Below, piece by piece: positions 20,921 to 32,500 of a stretch of DNA of 64,000 bases. The first letter of the stretch is position 1, and every line of letters begins with the position of its first letter. Position numbers and translations under genes: made by a program. This DNA comes from Sugiyamaella lignohabitans (Eukaryota > Ascomycota > Dipodascomycetes > Dipodascales > Trichomonascaceae), in assembly GCF_001640025.1 (NCBI RefSeq), contig NC_031671.1, forward strand, positions 868,001 to 932,000, read 5' to 3'. Under the pieces are notes generated by a model that worked only from the letters and a program-made list of their open reading frames with translations, was not told the origin of the DNA and searched no databases.

Positions 20921-21950
20921 TCAAACTTCCATTTGGCCAGCAGCTTCATCGTCGTCCGAGTCAAACGAGCCCACTGAGCTCATTTCCATGTCGCTATCAG
21001 AATTGTCATCAGTGTTGTTGAGCGCCTCGCCCGATGCATACAACTTAACATACTCCTGGACACGCTTCTCATAGGCCTTGGGCTCACGAAGGAGTAATGC
21101 CGAGGCTTCACCATTAAGAGGATCTGTCGGGTTGGGATATCGCAGCAACTGCGGCAGGAAAACTTCAAAAATGTTGACCATGTCAAACATAGGGCTCCAT
21201 GTCTGGTTGATTACATCTAAACACACTGAACCACTAAGCTCGTCGATATTCGGATGGAAGATTTTGTTCACAAATCCAATTGATGGGCTCTTGTACGGGT
21301 ACTGGTCTGGTAGCTCGACATGAATCTTCCATGCGCCTCCGTCAAACGGTGTCTCAGACGGACCCTTAAACTTAACAAAGAATTCTTGCATGTTATCATT
21401 GACGAGTGTCACTTCATAGTCACTCATCAACCTATTAAGTTAGTTCTGGATAGACAGATCTGGCTATCTGGATCTTCCGCTTTTCCCACCCCTCCGATTG
21501 CGATGATCACAACTTTGTGCTTGAACATGACTCGCACTCGAATGATTACAAAGGCGGGGGCGGCAGTAGAGAGTGCCTGGGAGAAAGAAAAGATGGCTGA
21601 CAGGTAGAAGAAGTGTGAGAGAGGATGCCACCCACAAATAACCATGTTTATAACAACATAAACTTTCTGTCTACAATACTTACAATTTCATGACATCTGT
21701 CTCAATGCGCCTCTTTGGAGAACTATCAGCAAAGTTAGTCTTTGGTCAATAATAAATAAATTCCAGAAATCACTCTCACAGATTTGCCCCAAGCAAAACA
21801 GCAGCCACAGGTTCAGTTAGAACATTACAGCTCTGAACCTAGAATATGTGACTACAACAGGACAATCAATGGCAAACTTGGCCCCCAACGCTTATAAAGC
21901 ACTGTGATGCTAAATGATCCAAGACCCATTTCAAAATTCACTTACCTCAT
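20921..21950 (-). CDS. UBC8: Ubiquitin-conjugating enzyme E2 Ubc8 (UBE2H type), three exons
   Basis: E2 enzyme; in yeast Ubc8 works with the GID ligase in degradation of gluconeogenic enzymes. Exons are 21946-21950 (5 nt, ATGAG), 21684-21722 (39 nt) and 20921-21431. Introns are 21723-21945 (GTAAGT; branch GACTAAC; TAG) and 21432-21683 (GTAAGT; branch AACTAAC; TAG). The joined 184-aa protein begins [20 protein letters not shown], which matches the family start. Without the first two exons the N-terminal helix is lost and no ATG precedes the fold properly. The catalytic Cys is residue 85 in [10 protein letters not shown], with the HPN motif (HPNID) before it. The C-terminal tail is acidic ([18 protein letters not shown]), also typical of Ubc8. 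S. cerevisiae UBC8 has an intron as well. Confidence 0.95.
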
Positions 21951-22922
21951 AATAAAAAACTTCTATAATCCTTAAAAAGGCAGTGACGATTAATGGATAC
22001 TCCGTCTGTCAGTCAAAAGTTAATAGTTCAGAGAACCTGGGCGGTCTACAGCTCACTTCTGTGCTTGGCCCTTTCAGTTTCCGTGAAATTGTGAGTTAAG
22101 CAGGCCAACTGGTCTCTAGTCGCTAGCAATCACTATTTCTATATTGAGTTTTGCAAGTTCAGGTTCTGTAACTGCTGTTAACGAATCAAATTTACGAACA
22201 AAAATGCAGTTCACTGGGTCGTTGTTGGTCGTGTGAGTGATAAAAGGAGATCGAAATGGCCGTCTCCTGCTGCTGATTTATATATTGGGACGGTTACTGT
22301 CATTAACTAACTGATAGTCACCAGCTACTTCTAGTATTGGCCATGAATCTGCATATTCATGTGCGATACGGTACCAACATATCATATGATATGAATCCGT
22401 TGCTAGGGAGTGTTACCAAATTGAATCCTTTTAACAGGCTTTAATAGAAATCATTGGGAAGAATATTAAGCCATGCCATGCAGAAACAATTAGCTATGAA
22501 CAGTGTTACTATAAGCTGGTAGTAGAAAAGTGAGGAGGAAAAGCTAAACTAATAATCAATTGATCAGATTTAAGCTTTGAGCTGAACACAGCTAGAAATA
22601 GGACTCACCACAAAAAATACTTTGTTACAATAAAGCAAAGCTATCAAGACTGTTCCAGATGCTTGTTAGGAATACACTTTCGGTACCAAACCTATAGATT
22701 GTGCCGAAGACATTAGAGAAAACCGGATCAAGCCAGCAAGCTAGGCGCTAGGAATTTGAGAAAAAGACGAAGAAGACCCATAAAAAACAGGAACGACCAA
22801 AAAAATTTAATTATAGGTTTGAATATTTCTAATCTACACAGCTCTTAGAAAGTGTTGATACGATATAGACTCTCCAAAAGTCCATACCTCCACTCTAACC
22901 CAACTCCGACATTGCCACAGTT
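21951..22922. other. Divergent UBC8/SPO7 promoter region
   Basis: About 970 bp between the start codons of two divergent genes. It contains the 16-bp palindrome CATATCATATGATATG at 22378-22393, and an inverted repeat (CATGAAT, 6-nt loop, ATTCATG) at 22342-22361. No coding sequence is seen. Confidence 0.5.
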
Positions 22923-24407
22923 ATGAACAATATCGGCATCTCTGATTTAGACGAGTCTGCTGAGACTAGACCGACACAACCTAGTGGAGGATCCGAAGAC
23001 GAGCGTGTATACGAGGAGCAGAGCTCGATAGAAATAGGCGAGATCACGTCACCCCGCTTTACTGGTACTGAGCAGTTCGGAGATGACGTTATCGAAGGAT
23101 ACAATAATAACAGCTCTCTACCAGCTCTGGATAACCAAGAGTCCTACTTGAACCTTAATTCAAACTCAAACCGGGACATTGATACTCAGAGGGCAAGTCA
23201 TATCACAAGTCACAACCAGGGTCGAAATGTAGCAAGCACGGATTCTGCCGGGATTTACAGGAGTCCTACCAACCTCACTTCTGACGACACACCTGTGGAT
23301 CAGGATATTTCAAGCCCCATTCAATCTAGTGGTCCTGTTTCTGAGTCGACTTACACTACCGCCAACTATATAAAGAGTGCCATCGAGTCTAATAATAGCA
23401 CCCCATCCAGTAGCGCACCTAACACAGCTCTACCGACACCATCACCTACACCTACCCCATCGCTGACTCCATCACCAAAACCCATTGTACCAGCTGTTGA
23501 CAATGATAATCCAGGCATAGACACTGGTGCAGCCCTTCCAACGGCGCCTGTTAGTTCTGGTACAGGAGCGTCAAGCACAGGTGCTACTGAAACAGTAGCA
23601 CGTAGGCGACGGAAAAGCAGTACCACTAAATCAGGATCTAAATCGCATTCCCGCAACTCATCATCGATCTCCAGTATATCGGCTGAACCCATTCCACCAA
23701 ACAATCCCACTCAAATATTCCGCAACCTATTGATAATGGAAGAATCTTTCCGAGATCAATACATAGCCCTACGAAGAACACGGAGAAAGAATGTCATTTT
23801 CTTTTCATTTTTAATGACAGCAGCTGTGTATTTTACATATTCTGTGTTTGTTGAGCCATCGATATACCGAGCTGTTAGCTTTTTTGACCGACTTATGTTT
23901 CTTGTTAGTATTATTTCAGTTGGCCTGTTTTATTTGACTGGACTTTATAACCAGGCCTTTGTCCTAGCACCAAAGTTTGTCCACAATGCCAATAAAGGTA
24001 TTCGAGCGTTCAACATAAAGCTCGTAGTAGTCAAACCTACCTGGACAGAGTCTGTTATTCGCTTGTTATGGGATCCAGTTTACACTGCGAAGAAGGGCGG
24101 TCTAATAAAACTAATATTGTCTTCGCGGGTCTTTACAACAGATACTATTGAGACGTGGGACCTGTATCGCGAACGATACTGGCTGAAAGAAAATGAACGT
24201 GCACGCCGAAGAGTACAGAACCAAACATTATCCACATCAACACCGGCAGCTGCCGCGTCGGGACTCGGTCGTAAGAAGAACACGACTGTGTCATCAGACG
24301 GCTCAACGGCCTTGCCACGGCGGTCTCGATTACGAAATACTGCTAAAACGGCAAGCTCGCATCTTACAGTCTCCACTGGAGTCCCCTCTGCTCCGTCTGC
24401 TATCTAA
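22923..24407 (+). CDS. SPO7: Spo7-like regulatory subunit of the Nem1-Spo7 phosphatase
   Basis: Spo7 binds the Nem1 phosphatase at the nuclear/ER membrane; the pair dephosphorylates the lipin Pah1 and so controls triacylglycerol synthesis and nuclear shape. The 494-aa product has a disordered N-terminus of about 260 residues with Pro/Thr/Ser repeats (PTPSPTPTPSLTPSPKP). The family core follows: NLLIMEESFRDQYIALRRTRRKN, then two membrane segments at about 292-310 and 325-343 (FLVSIISVGLFYLTGLY), and then WDLYRERYWLKENERARRR. The C-terminus is basic and low-complexity. Yeast Spo7 is only about 260 aa, so both tails are extensions. The start ATG gives MNNIGISDLDES. Confidence 0.88.
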   Translation: MNNIGISDLDESAETRPTQPSGGSEDERVYEEQSSIEIGEITSPRFTGTEQFGDDVIEGYNNNSSLPALDNQESYLNLNSNSNRDIDTQRASHITSHNQGRNVASTDSAGIYRSPTNLTSDDTPVDQDISSPIQSSGPVSESTYTTANYIKSAIESNNSTPSSSAPNTALPTPSPTPTPSLTPSPKPIVPAVDNDNPGIDTGAALPTAPVSSGTGASSTGATETVARRRRKSSTTKSGSKSHSRNSSSISSISAEPIPPNNPTQIFRNLLIMEESFRDQYIALRRTRRKNVIFFSFLMTAAVYFTYSVFVEPSIYRAVSFFDRLMFLVSIISVGLFYLTGLYNQAFVLAPKFVHNANKGIRAFNIKLVVVKPTWTESVIRLLWDPVYTAKKGGLIKLILSSRVFTTDTIETWDLYRERYWLKENERARRRVQNQTLSTSTPAAAASGLGRKKNTTVSSDGSTALPRRSRLRNTAKTASSHLTVSTGVPSAPSAI

Positions 24408-25078
24408 TGTATATCACTACAATCATGAATCAATTGCATTGCTACATACTTTTAAATATCCGTCCGCTTTTGCAGCAGCTGCCAAACCACAGACCTAGCT
24501 GTTTCTTGGGCTCTGTTGGACCCAGCCCTTGAAGGCAACCACTACCGTTATTTGATCTCATCGCCTAAGCCCCCTGCATGCGGCATATGCGGCTGACCGG
24601 AAAATCTTTGGTCGGTGACAAGATCGGTCGGGGCCTATGAGTGGACATGTGCTTGGGGAAGTGTCGAGTTCGCATGGCAGTTTATGTATGGAGAACGTGA
24701 TATGCGGGTTACTCGGAGAGTGAAATTTTTGTGAGACAGATTTTTTTTCTCTTCGGCCATTGAGCAAAAATCTGAAGTGTTATAGCTAGTAGTTGAACCC
24801 TTGGAGTCGACTCATTAACTCAATTGTGTGTTGGATCAAATACGTCGTCGATTGAAAGATCCTGTCAAACTCTAAACCATAGAACTCCAAGTCTTGACCT
24901 GGGGTCTTGTACATATCGCCATTGTGACAGCTCAAGAACAATTGAGAACTTCTGATTTCTTTTCACGTTTGGCAAAGTTTCACCAATATAACTTGTGGTG
25001 TTGTATCATAGTTTGCTGTCGATAATTGGTTCAAATAGTTGATTAACTTTATTGTGGGGGAAATACCTCGGGCTAAAT
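24408..25078. other. SPO7-GPI13 intergenic region
   Basis: Holds the SPO7 terminator and the GPI13 promoter. It includes GCGGCATATGCGGCT at 24580-24594, nearly identical to a 15-mer between VMA21 and OKP1 at 37897-37911. No coding sequence is seen. Confidence 0.5.
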
Positions 25079-28000
25079 ATGTCGTCTGAGTCTGTTCTGC
25101 CAAACAGTGTACCGCCCACTTCAAACGGCAATAATATCTCACCAAATGTACTGGCTAGAGAAGCTAAACGGAAGCAACAAGCGGCTGATAGGAGAGTCCA
25201 GAAAGCGGAAGCTTTGAGGAAGGTCAATGGTGCTTGGATTGGGGCTTTCGGTATTACTATTTGGGTTATTGTATTACAAGTTGCTGGCCTCCTTCTGTTT
25301 AAAAATGGTTTCTTATTGTCAAGACCAGTGTTTGAAGATCACTCTGAATGCTCCGTTTTACCAGAAACCCAAGATAATATCGTGAGCCAACCGAGCAAAG
25401 GATGCTGGACTGAACCATCATTTGACAAGGCCATTCTAATAGTTATCGATGCACTTCGTTTTGATTTTACCATTCCATCTGACAAAGCCTCTCCTAGTCA
25501 TTTTGAAAACAAGCTGCCTTTTCTTTACAATGAATTCATAAATAATCCACAGAATTCGTTGCTTCTCAAGTTCATGGCTGATCCACCAACTACCACTTTG
25601 CAACGTTTAAAGGGCCTGACTACTGGTTCTCTACCAACATTCATAGATGCAGGTTCTAACTTTGCCGGAACTGATATTGCTGAAGACAACTGGCTTGCCC
25701 AGGCTACCAATGACAACAAGACAATTGCGTTTGTCGGTGATGACACTTGGACTGCTTTGTTTCCCAATCAATTCGGTAATATTTCCTTTCCTTACGATTC
25801 TTTGAATGTCTGGGACCTAGACTCGGTCGATAACGGGGTTATTGAGCACATATTTCCTATTATAAATGGTAACTATGGTCATTGGGACATTGCAGTTGGC
25901 CATCTCCTAGGAGTTGACCATGCCGGTCATAAATATGGACCTAACCATAATGGCATGAAGGATAAGCTTGAACAAATGAACCAGTTTTTGGAAAACCTGG
26001 TTGCTTCTATCTCAGATGATACTTTGTTAGTAGTTATGGGGGACCATGGCATGGATTTAAAGGGCGACCACGGTGGAGAGAGCTTACTTGAGCTTGAAGC
26101 AGCTCTTTGGATGTATAGCAAAAAACCGTTTTTCGGCCGCAAATATGGATCAGATATTTATAACACTTCTGACAGTGGTAAAAATTTCCGGTCTGTGGCT
26201 CAAATTGATTTTGTGCCTACTTTTTCATTACTGATGGGTCTACCGATTCCATTTAACAATCTGGGTGCGCCAATAGTGGAGGCATTCATTGGCCCCGATA
26301 GTAAGAATTACCAAGCATTGGCCAGAGCTGAGGCTCTTACTGCCGGCCAGATTCATAGATATACTGAGAAGTCAACGTCCGCGTCAAGTGCATTTTCTGA
26401 GTCGACTATTCAGGAACTCTGGCACAATGTGTTGTCTGCTGACTCAATTGGTGCCGGTCTGAGCGCGGCAGTAGCGTATCAAACTGCTGTTATTGATCAT
26501 TATCGTGAGAAATGGATAAAGTTTCATCTTCCCGATATTATTCGCGGAGTTCTTATTATAACTGCGTCGTTATTATCTGTTGTGATTGCTGCCTCTAATA
26601 TCAACGGGTCGAATATGTTACAAACTGCTAAAAGAGTGACTATCTCTGCTTTGTCTTTTTCTGCCGTCGGGTTTGTATACCGAATCTCGCAAGATTTGGT
26701 ATACAGCGTTCTAGCTACTACTTCATTAGGAATTGTGCTGGGTCTTGTTTGGACTAGCAGAGCCTCGCATGCGGTGTCATCGTCGTCACCAGCGCCGACC
26801 CCTACTCCTCGATCAAACACCCAAGAAGGCCAAGATGAACAGGGAGAAGAAGCAGATCTCGGAACAAAAAAGGTTAAAGAAACCAAGGAAAATAGCAAAC
26901 TATCGGCAGTTCCTTCTGTCTGGACAATTCTTGCTATTTTCTTATCGCTAGTTCACGCCGTTGTGTTCACTTCAAACTCGTTTACAGTTTGGGAGTCGAG
27001 CATTTTGAACTACTTGTTAGCTACATTTGGTTTTGTTGCGTTTGTTTATGCTAGAAGGCTCGATGATGTGATCCGTAGAACGATCGCTACTTGGCACTGC
27101 GTGGCATTCATTGTTCTCACAAAGATATCATCTTTTTCGGTTCTCTGTAGAGAGGAACATGGTATTGGCTGTAAATCGACTTTTTATCAAGATGGTTCGT
27201 CTATTAGTTCACCGTATGCGTTGGTTGGCCTTGTTATAGTCAGTTTGGCTCTTCCTCGTATTATTGTTTCATTCTATAAGACATCTGAGAGCTATCACGG
27301 TGCTGCACCAATCTGGCTCTCGATTGGTTTGCAAACGATTATGACATTGTCAGGCCTCTTTTGGTTTCTTGATGGTGCGGAGACATTCAACTGGAAGGTT
27401 GCTGCGGCGATTGACCACGAGCTTTTGCATACTGTTAAAATTCTTATTGCTAGGATTGGTCTCGGTGCCAGCTTAGTAGCTGGAAATTACGGCTGGTTAA
27501 AAGGAACTCTATGTTGTCAATTGGATTTCGAAGGCAAACGACCTATTCTAAAGGGCTATTATAATATTTATGGCTCGTTTGCATTTCTCTTTGTGCTTAA
27601 CTTCTTTGCTGCTACCTTGATTGTTAACAAGCCTATGGGTGGAATTATACTATCGGTTCTTATTTACCACTCTATGACACTGATGGAAATTCTACATCTT
27701 CTTCAAATTAAGGAGTCTATTATTGGCCCAGTAGTGTTTGGACTATTAGGATCTGCTTACTTTTTTTCAACCGGGCACCAAGCTACCATTCCTTCGGTAC
27801 AATGGGATGTTGGGTTTATAGCGTCCAAGACTATCAGTTTCCCTTTGACCCATATTGCTATCTTTTTGAACTCACTCGGACCATTCATAATTACCGCTCT
27901 GATTGTCCCGATCGTCCCCCTGTGGAAAGTGGGTCCTTTCAAAAGTGGTGAAGCAGCTTTTACTAGAGCTTTAAAATCGGCACTGGCATTTATTGCTTAT

Positions 28001-28186
28001 CATACTGTGGTTGCGTTATCTTCTATGATCTGGGCCACGTATTTCAGACGCCACCTTATGGTATGGAAAATCTTTGCCCCAAGATTCATGCTCGCTGCTG
28101 TCACCTTACCAGCAGTTGGTGTCTCTATTGCATTAGCTCTTTTGGCTGTCGGTTATACTGTACGCCAAGTTTCAAATATATTTTAG
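25079..28186 (+). CDS. GPI13: GPI ethanolamine phosphate transferase 3 (PIG-O)
   Basis: ER membrane enzyme that transfers phosphoethanolamine from phosphatidylethanolamine to the third mannose of the GPI precursor, the group later joined to protein. The 1035-aa product (yeast Gpi13 is about 1017 aa) has one N-terminal membrane anchor (about 48-70), a lumenal alkaline-phosphatase-like domain and about a dozen C-terminal membrane helices. Key sites are ILIVIDALRFDF (metal site), DPPTTTLQRLKGLTTG (nucleophile Thr region), GVDHAGHKYGPNHNGM and VVMGDHGMDLKGDHGG (metal ligands). The DHAGHKYGP and DHGMDLKGDHGG forms are typical of Gpi13 rather than Mcd4 or Gpi7. An acidic/polar cytosolic loop lies at about 575-615. 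The frame is open upstream to 25052 with only a TTG there, so the ATG at 25079 was taken. Confidence 0.95.
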   Translation: MSSESVLPNSVPPTSNGNNISPNVLAREAKRKQQAADRRVQKAEALRKVNGAWIGAFGITIWVIVLQVAGLLLFKNGFLLSRPVFEDHSECSVLPETQDNIVSQPSKGCWTEPSFDKAILIVIDALRFDFTIPSDKASPSHFENKLPFLYNEFINNPQNSLLLKFMADPPTTTLQRLKGLTTGSLPTFIDAGSNFAGTDIAEDNWLAQATNDNKTIAFVGDDTWTALFPNQFGNISFPYDSLNVWDLDSVDNGVIEHIFPIINGNYGHWDIAVGHLLGVDHAGHKYGPNHNGMKDKLEQMNQFLENLVASISDDTLLVVMGDHGMDLKGDHGGESLLELEAALWMYSKKPFFGRKYGSDIYNTSDSGKNFRSVAQIDFVPTFSLLMGLPIPFNNLGAPIVEAFIGPDSKNYQALARAEALTAGQIHRYTEKSTSASSAFSESTIQELWHNVLSADSIGAGLSAAVAYQTAVIDHYREKWIKFHLPDIIRGVLIITASLLSVVIAASNINGSNMLQTAKRVTISALSFSAVGFVYRISQDLVYSVLATTSLGIVLGLVWTSRASHAVSSSSPAPTPTPRSNTQEGQDEQGEEADLGTKKVKETKENSKLSAVPSVWTILAIFLSLVHAVVFTSNSFTVWESSILNYLLATFGFVAFVYARRLDDVIRRTIATWHCVAFIVLTKISSFSVLCREEHGIGCKSTFYQDGSSISSPYALVGLVIVSLALPRIIVSFYKTSESYHGAAPIWLSIGLQTIMTLSGLFWFLDGAETFNWKVAAAIDHELLHTVKILIARIGLGASLVAGNYGWLKGTLCCQLDFEGKRPILKGYYNIYGSFAFLFVLNFFAATLIVNKPMGGIILSVLIYHSMTLMEILHLLQIKESIIGPVVFGLLGSAYFFSTGHQATIPSVQWDVGFIASKTISFPLTHIAIFLNSLGPFIITALIVPIVPLWKVGPFKSGEAAFTRALKSALAFIAYHTVVALSSMIWATYFRRHLMVWKIFAPRFMLAAVTLPAVGVSIALALLAVGYTVRQVSNIF

Positions 28187-28333
28187 TTACACAACTTTCT
28201 GTGTATATGTATTATAGATCAAATATTATGATTTCTATCCTGTCCCAATTGTCATTTTGCCTCGGAGCCCTTGACGAAATCATTCCAGTAAAAACAAAAC
28301 AAATTCATTAAAAGGTGTATAAATAACTACATA

Positions 28334-29368
28334 TTAGGACTCCGGTAAGCTACCAAGGACGTCGCCGAGCTCAGCGTCCTCGAAGCTAGTCCCCTCCATA
28401 TAAATATCCTCACCAACATTATCATTGTTTCCGTCCAGGTCCACAAGGTTGTCATCACCGAGAAGGAGTTCCTCTCCCTGATCCAATGAAAGCAAATCTG
28501 ATTGGACTTCCGACACGGGCTGGTCTTCGCTTTGCTGATCATACTCTTGCGGAACACTTGTTTTAACAGACTGTGAGAAGTTGGATTCATCATTTGTATC
28601 GCTAACTTCAGTAGTAGAATTCGGCGTTGACTCTTGACCTATACTATCTCCGTTGGTCTGAACATTTTCCGACTCATTAGCTGTGCTGCTGGTGCCTGTT
28701 TGCAGGGTCTTATTGATATTGGGCCCTGTGCCGTTGGAATCGCCGCTATCTTTTATATCAAAATCTTCGCTCTTATTAGAAACATCGCTAATTTCACTAG
28801 CTTGCTGACTATCCGACTTTTCGACAGTTTGTGGCTTGTCCTCGCCAAGAGCAGGCTTCTTTGTTTCAGGTTTATCCTCCTCATCTTCATCGATAACTTC
28901 ATCACCAACCTCTACACCAACTCGACGAAGACGTTTCTTTTCTATTACGCGCGCTCCAAACTTTGTCTCTATTTTTAGGGTTATATCACCATAATAATCT
29001 GCGTCCTTTGAGACAGAGCCAAAATCTTCTCGTAACTTCGCAATTCCGGCGCGATAGAAATCGGATTTCGCTGCCTCTTCAGGCTTCTCAACCCAGCCAC
29101 TTTTGGCACCACTCTCCAATTGCTTAATCTCATTTTCTATGCTTTCGAGCTTTGCTTTCACGGAATCAGAGTCATTAAACGACCATGGTGAGCTATTATC
29201 TGCGTCAATGGGAGTGAAAATCTTGGGAATTTGTATTTGATGGGTGGGGATTGCTGTACCAACAACAAGTTCCAGCCATTCATGATGGCGAACATATCGA
29301 ACTGCAGAAATATCTCGAAGAGAAATTCCGTCTAGCTCATCTCCTATTCCACCATTAGCGTCGTCCAT
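28334..29368 (-). CDS. Acidic protein, possible chromatin-complex (Ssr4-like) homologue
   Basis: Not firmly recognised. The 344-aa product has an N-terminal conserved-looking segment, LRDISAVRYVRHHEWLELVV followed by GTAIPTHQIQIPKI (about residues 17-50). Then come a predicted coiled coil (SVKAKLESIENEIKQLESG), a charged region ending KKRLRRVGVEVGDE, and a long acidic Ser/Asp/Glu-rich tail that should be disordered. The RHHEW segment reminds me of part of the fungal SWI/SNF-RSC subunit Ssr4, but that is from memory and weak. No membrane or signal sequence is seen. It is convergent with GPI13 (148 bp apart) and lies 220 bp downstream of the KH gene, so there is no room for a large missing exon. 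Confidence 0.75.
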   Translation of the reverse strand: MDDANGGIGDELDGISLRDISAVRYVRHHEWLELVVGTAIPTHQIQIPKIFTPIDADNSSPWSFNDSDSVKAKLESIENEIKQLESGAKSGWVEKPEEAAKSDFYRAGIAKLREDFGSVSKDADYYGDITLKIETKFGARVIEKKRLRRVGVEVGDEVIDEDEEDKPETKKPALGEDKPQTVEKSDSQQASEISDVSNKSEDFDIKDSGDSNGTGPNINKTLQTGTSSTANESENVQTNGDSIGQESTPNSTTEVSDTNDESNFSQSVKTSVPQEYDQQSEDQPVSEVQSDLLSLDQGEELLLGDDNLVDLDGNNDNVGEDIYMEGTSFEDAELGDVLGSLPES

Positions 29369-29588
29369 TTTTCCTAGATTTGTGTATGTCGCGTTTTAGC
29401 GTGCATGGTAATGAAGTTGGGGAAGTATATTCGAACCCAAATGGTGCGGCTGATTTTTAATACGGCTGAATGCTCTTTCGGTCCGCGACTATGTAGATTC
29501 TAGATAACAGGGGCCAGGAAAAATGCCCTATTTAATCTCTTTTACATGGAGAAAACCCAATTAATAACATATATATTTTACAAAGTGA

Positions 29589-32500
29589 CTAATAATAACT
29601 TCCATAGCCTCTTTTACGAATAGTAGACTCATTATATTTCGGGGCTGCAGGCGGAGATCTATCTCGACGGCGAGGTTCGTAAACTTCATCATCTTGCCAG
29701 CGGTCCGTGAAACCAGAGGGGAAGTTACCAGCACTTTCAGAAACTCCATCATAGGCTCGAGATTGAAACTGCCGATTAGTCTCGGCTTCTAATTGTCGTG
29801 ATAAAGGATGATCACGATATGACCCCACCGGTGCTACACCAAGCCCGGTTTCATACATGGCAGAGGATCGGGAATCATAGTAACCAGACCGATCATCGTA
29901 AGAAGTGAAGGCGTCTCCATAGCTAACACCGGGTGGTAATTGCTTACTCTCATATCTAAGTCTTCTAGGCGTAGTTGGCCCCGTGGGTATAGAGTGGCCC
30001 CCAGAGACAGCAGCTGGTCCTGTCGGAAGAGAATGCGGGAGATTCTTTTGAGGAATTCGATTGTGGTTGACATTCAGAGCAGAATTTGCGCGTTTATGTC
30101 CTAGAGTTGCAGCAGATCCATATTCAATTGGATCATCTTTGACTCTACTCCTATCAATAATATCAAGTTCTCTTTCTCTCAAGAAAGTCGTTAGCTCTTG
30201 AATTGCTTCATCTAATCCCATAATATGCTCATGGCTGTGACTGATTACAATCCTATGGTATGGAGGAGCAGTTTCATCTCCCTTCTTGGACTTCACTTGA
30301 TTATACACCATTACCTCGAATTGAAAGGCAATGCGAAATGGGACAACGATCTTGGTATAAAAATCACCCTGCTTCTCATTTACAAGGCTAGTAAACTTGC
30401 TAGAATGTGCGACGCGGAACTCATAATCAGTGGGTAATGCAGTGCGAAGCAGTTGGCTGGCTTCTTCTGACGAGGTCCCAAGCCCTCTTATTTCAATCAA
30501 GTCGTTCTCAATGTCACTATAGTTATCATGATCAGGTATCTGAATGATTGAATTGGTTTTACTTTCAATTTGACGGATAATCCCACAGTTTTCGTTTAAT
30601 ATTATTCGTCTGTGAGATCGTGGCATATGAACGAACGTATTATAATGTTCTGCGACCCTGTCACGCACAGAAATTAGTAATTCATCTCTAGCCAAAGTCA
30701 TGCTCTTGGCATTCTTTGACGGACATCGGATAACTACATTGTTAAGCTTGTGTTGGGCGATCGCATTTGGATATAGTTCCAGTGAGTTTCCGAATTTTAT
30801 AAACACATTGTGCTTTCTCATAATAGCTTGAATACCTGATCCACCGGCACCTATAATTTCTTTGTGATAAGTATCAGGAATGTGAAAAGATATTTCTGAA
30901 GGGTATTCATCCTCTAGTAATTGGATACCAGAATCCGATGAGGAATAGTCATCTGCTGTGAGTACAACAAAGAAGTTGTATTCATTGAAAGGAATAAACT
31001 TAATCCATACATTACTGTTGGACATGATCCTTAGCATCTTTCCATACTTCTTACCTGCCATAAATGACTTTAGGTCTAAAGATACCTCTAGCTGATATGA
31101 AATCTGAACATTTTGTCGGCTGATATCATCGTCCCATAGTGATAATGATTTCAGCATAGCGATCGCCCTTTTTGTATCTGATCCGTAGCCAATAATTTCA
31201 AATGCCGTGTTGTTTTGAGTGGTAACAATACAATTGTTAGAAGCAGCAATTTTTTGTAACGCTTCAATCGATTTGGGGTTTAGCACTCCATTCGGTCTTA
31301 CAAGTATACCCTCTTCGTCAGATTTACCACCATGAATCCAGTAGTTAGCTTCATAGAAGTCTGCTGCCATTCTCATCAATTCCTGTATTGAGGCTTCTAC
31401 ACTTGAGGCTGTGGTTCCCATGACTCTCACAAGGGATCTGTTCGAAGAAAAGTAAGGCAGCTGGACAAATGTGGCAAAACGATTCATAATATCACGTATC
31501 TTGTTGCGGTACCGGCTTATGAGTAGATCAAGCTTGGCATGCGACATTACACAGTCTTTCACCACCATCTGTGTCCTAGTTTTCACTTGCTCAATCAAAA
31601 ACTTTGCCAATTCTACATTAGCTGAGCTAGGGCCCACTATATATAATTGATCCACATCACGAACAATGGCCTCCCCATCAAAAAGCTGTGGGTTGAGAGA
31701 ACCGAGAACCTCGGGAAGATAATCCATTGTGAAGATGTCCACACTTGCCTGTTCCTGAATGGAATGAAGATTTACAGCTTGGGGTCCAGCCACTAATGGT
31801 TGTAGACTAAGCTCTAATGGAACCAAATCAGCAATAAAATCACTGCCATTTGCTAACTTCGACAGAATAACTCGCATTCTTATATTTGCAAACCGCGCTG
31901 CATCCTGGTCTCCATAGATCAGGATATGATAATCATCACCATCAAATCGGTCGTACTGGTGCTTTAAATAATTGTTTTCTTCTGTACTATTGACCGAAAA
32001 CAGTGCTTTGTCAGTGAAACTGGTAACGAATATAGAGACGCCACAATATTCAGCGACTTCCTCCAAACCTAAATACAGCGCTGACTTGAAATCTCCTTGT
32101 TCATTCAAACTATCTGAAACCAATTGTTTTGAGATACCAATATCCCATCTTTCAACTTGAAAGTAACCACGATTTAATTTAGCTCTCTGTTTATTTACCT
32201 CTTCACGCGGCCCATCCAACACCACAGTCACGATATTTTCCAAGAGTCTGTCTTCTCCCATTCGAGCCGTTACTAAAGAATTTTTCTCATTGTTAATTTG
32301 ATTGACAGCCGCTCTCAAAGATGGCAAACAATCAATGAATTGAGTGCCGCTCATTGATTTTACAAACTGCTTATTTTTGTCATCCTCATCAGCTTCTCTC
32401 CACAATGAAGTCGACTTGGTCTCATATACAATGATCTTTTTCCTACCATCATAGTCCGCCTCAGTAGTTTCTGATGGCCTTGTAAGATATGTATATCTTA

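Noticed and set aside
29420..29450. TTCGAACCC resembling a tRNA T-loop
   Set aside because: No matching acceptor stem, D-arm or A box could be placed around it.
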